Origin: Typha latifolia
Taxonomy: Eukaryota > Streptophyta > Magnoliopsida > Poales > Typhaceae
DNA length: 64,000 nucleotides
Direction: 5' to 3'
Assembly: GCA_019914945.1 (NCBI GenBank)
Contig: CM034099.1
Coordinates: 17,386,704 to 17,450,703 of the forward strand
Shown here in pieces: positions 62,750 through 64,000 of the stretch. The notes under the pieces were generated by a model. That model saw only the letters and a program-made list of their open reading frames with translations, was not told the origin of the DNA and did not search any database. The stretch's first letter is position 1. Every line of letters starts with the position of its first letter. The position numbers were made by a program, and so were the translations under genes.

Positions 62750-64000
62750 ATTGGGATTTAAGGGCTTTGGGAAGGGCAGATTGGGGAATTCGAGAGGTTA
62801 TAGAACACAGTATTCCGTAATTACGCCAGTCGATTGCATCGATGTAAACCCTACGGTAGATCCTCTCTTCCTTGAGGGGTTAATTGACGAAACTGACCAC
62901 GAAGTTTGGGGAAATTACTAGTGATTTGATAGGGTGAGTCGGCTACTACTGAGACGTTATCTGTAAAGCAGACTCGGACTCAGAATTTATAGATATATAA
63001 ACCAAATCCGAATCCGAATCCAATAGCTTTCATCTTAGTAGCAAGCACGTTCGGATCCTATGTTCAGACCCGTTAACAAGTGAGACTCCGATACCGTAGT
63101 AGTACTGCATCATAATTGGACTCGTATTGCGTGGATGCGACCTTAGATTGACTACTAACTGATGGGTTTGGGCCTGTGAAATTAAATCCGCTTGGTAAAT
63201 ATTAGATCCGCAAACATCAACAAGAATCGGCATTGGTAGTTTAGCCACATGATCGCATATCCAAATTGAGGAGTGCATACAAAATAATTGAATTCATCAT
63301 CTTATTTGGTGAAAGAGAGAGGTGAGATAGACTCATAATTAAGAATTTCATTAGTCATAGTATGTATGTGATAAGTATATATAGAGACAAGAAAGAATTC
63401 CTTGAAAAATGGCAGTTGGTTTTTGGAAAATTGAAGTTAGATCAGATACAAACAAAATACGTTGTGTAACGAAATGACATAATTAGGATAAATTAGATGT
63501 CCAAATTAAGGGTGTAAATATATCGGAGTTAGTTGGGCCTACCTAAGCTAGGCTTGATAGCAAACTTTTCTCAGCTCAAATGTAACTTGTCTCTTATTAA
63601 AAAAAGCTCGAGCTTGGCTTGATAACTTAATAAAATTGTAGGAGAAGGCTGAGGAAGACGAAGAGGCACTCGATTCAATTGTGAGAATACATCTTCAAGT
63701 AAAACTTCACAATAAACGTGTACATGTGAAATGAGAAAAAAGATCAGGGGCTTCGAGGAGGAGCCAAGGGATATACATTAAAGCTATATTAATCGAGTCT
63801 TAATCGAGTCAAGCTCGATTGAGTTTTAATCAACTCAACGAGCAATTTTGATAGCCCTAGTCTAGATTGTTGAATCTCACACACGTAAGTTTTACACACG
63901 TAAGTTTTGATAAAACTAGTTGTTGAATCTCACACACTTTCACTTTCCTATTTCACTTTCTATCTCCACCATGCATCTCCCATTAGAACTCTTATGAATA
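62750..64000. other. Terminal intergenic region with two decayed repeats
   Basis: Beyond the eIFiso4G promoter there is no gene. About 62940-63230 carries 'aatccgaatccgaatcc' and 'cggatcctat' motifs, similar in theme to 2690-2995 and 4930-5150. About 63505-63850 carries 'gctcgagcttggcttgat' and 'cgagtcaagctcgattgag' motifs. It is bounded by 'agggtgtaaatat' and 'ttttgatagccctag', which are loosely inverted, and resembles the repeat at 16318-16660. Confidence 0.45.

Overview
This is nuclear DNA of a flowering plant. The genes are split by GT-AG introns, intergenic DNA is AT-rich, and decayed transposable elements and microsatellites are common. The C-terminus of the cellulose synthase ([11 protein letters not shown]) looks monocot-like to me. 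Long introns and the absence of strong GC3 bias argue against a grass, so a non-grass monocot such as a palm is my best guess (inference from memory, not a search).

Layout from left to right: the last exon of an unidentified gene (to 1891, +); RLP24, a 60S ribosome biogenesis factor (5457-7678, +, with a leader exon near 3050-3191); enhancer of rudimentary homolog ERH (8885-11576, -); a folate-biopterin transporter family MFS protein (12912-16016, -); a chloroplast-type PPR protein resembling At4g30825/BFA2 (17165-20134, -); a secreted invertase/pectin methylesterase inhibitor-like protein (21863-22414, -); TRM61, the catalytic subunit of tRNA m1A58 methyltransferase (23746-26165, -); a non-RD LRR receptor kinase (27362-30444, +); a calcineurin B-like EF-hand protein (34753-37878, -); a QWRF/AUGMIN8-type microtubule protein (42543-46802, +); the secondary-wall cellulose synthase CESA7/IRX3 (49321-53630, -); and translation factor eIF(iso)4G (55588-62618, -). 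I rebuilt exon structures by hand from splice sites, reading-phase continuity and remembered homologs. All reconstructed coding sequences keep frame from ATG to stop.

The genes do not form an operon or an obvious cluster. Several serve basic RNA or protein metabolism (RLP24, ERH, TRM61, eIFiso4G), one acts in the chloroplast, and three concern the wall, microtubules or the cell surface (CESA7, QWRF protein, PMEI-like). Their adjacency looks like ordinary plant gene order.

I saw no undescribed multi-gene system. The points most worth checking are a QWRS variant in the QWRF signature; short upstream ORFs that overlap or abut the start codons of three genes; a phase-0 72-nt exon carrying the whole eIF4E-binding motif of eIFiso4G; an ERH start codon alone ahead of a 1-kb intron; a 0.7-kb GC-rich island without a gene and with clustered TCP-like sites; and several decayed repeat families.
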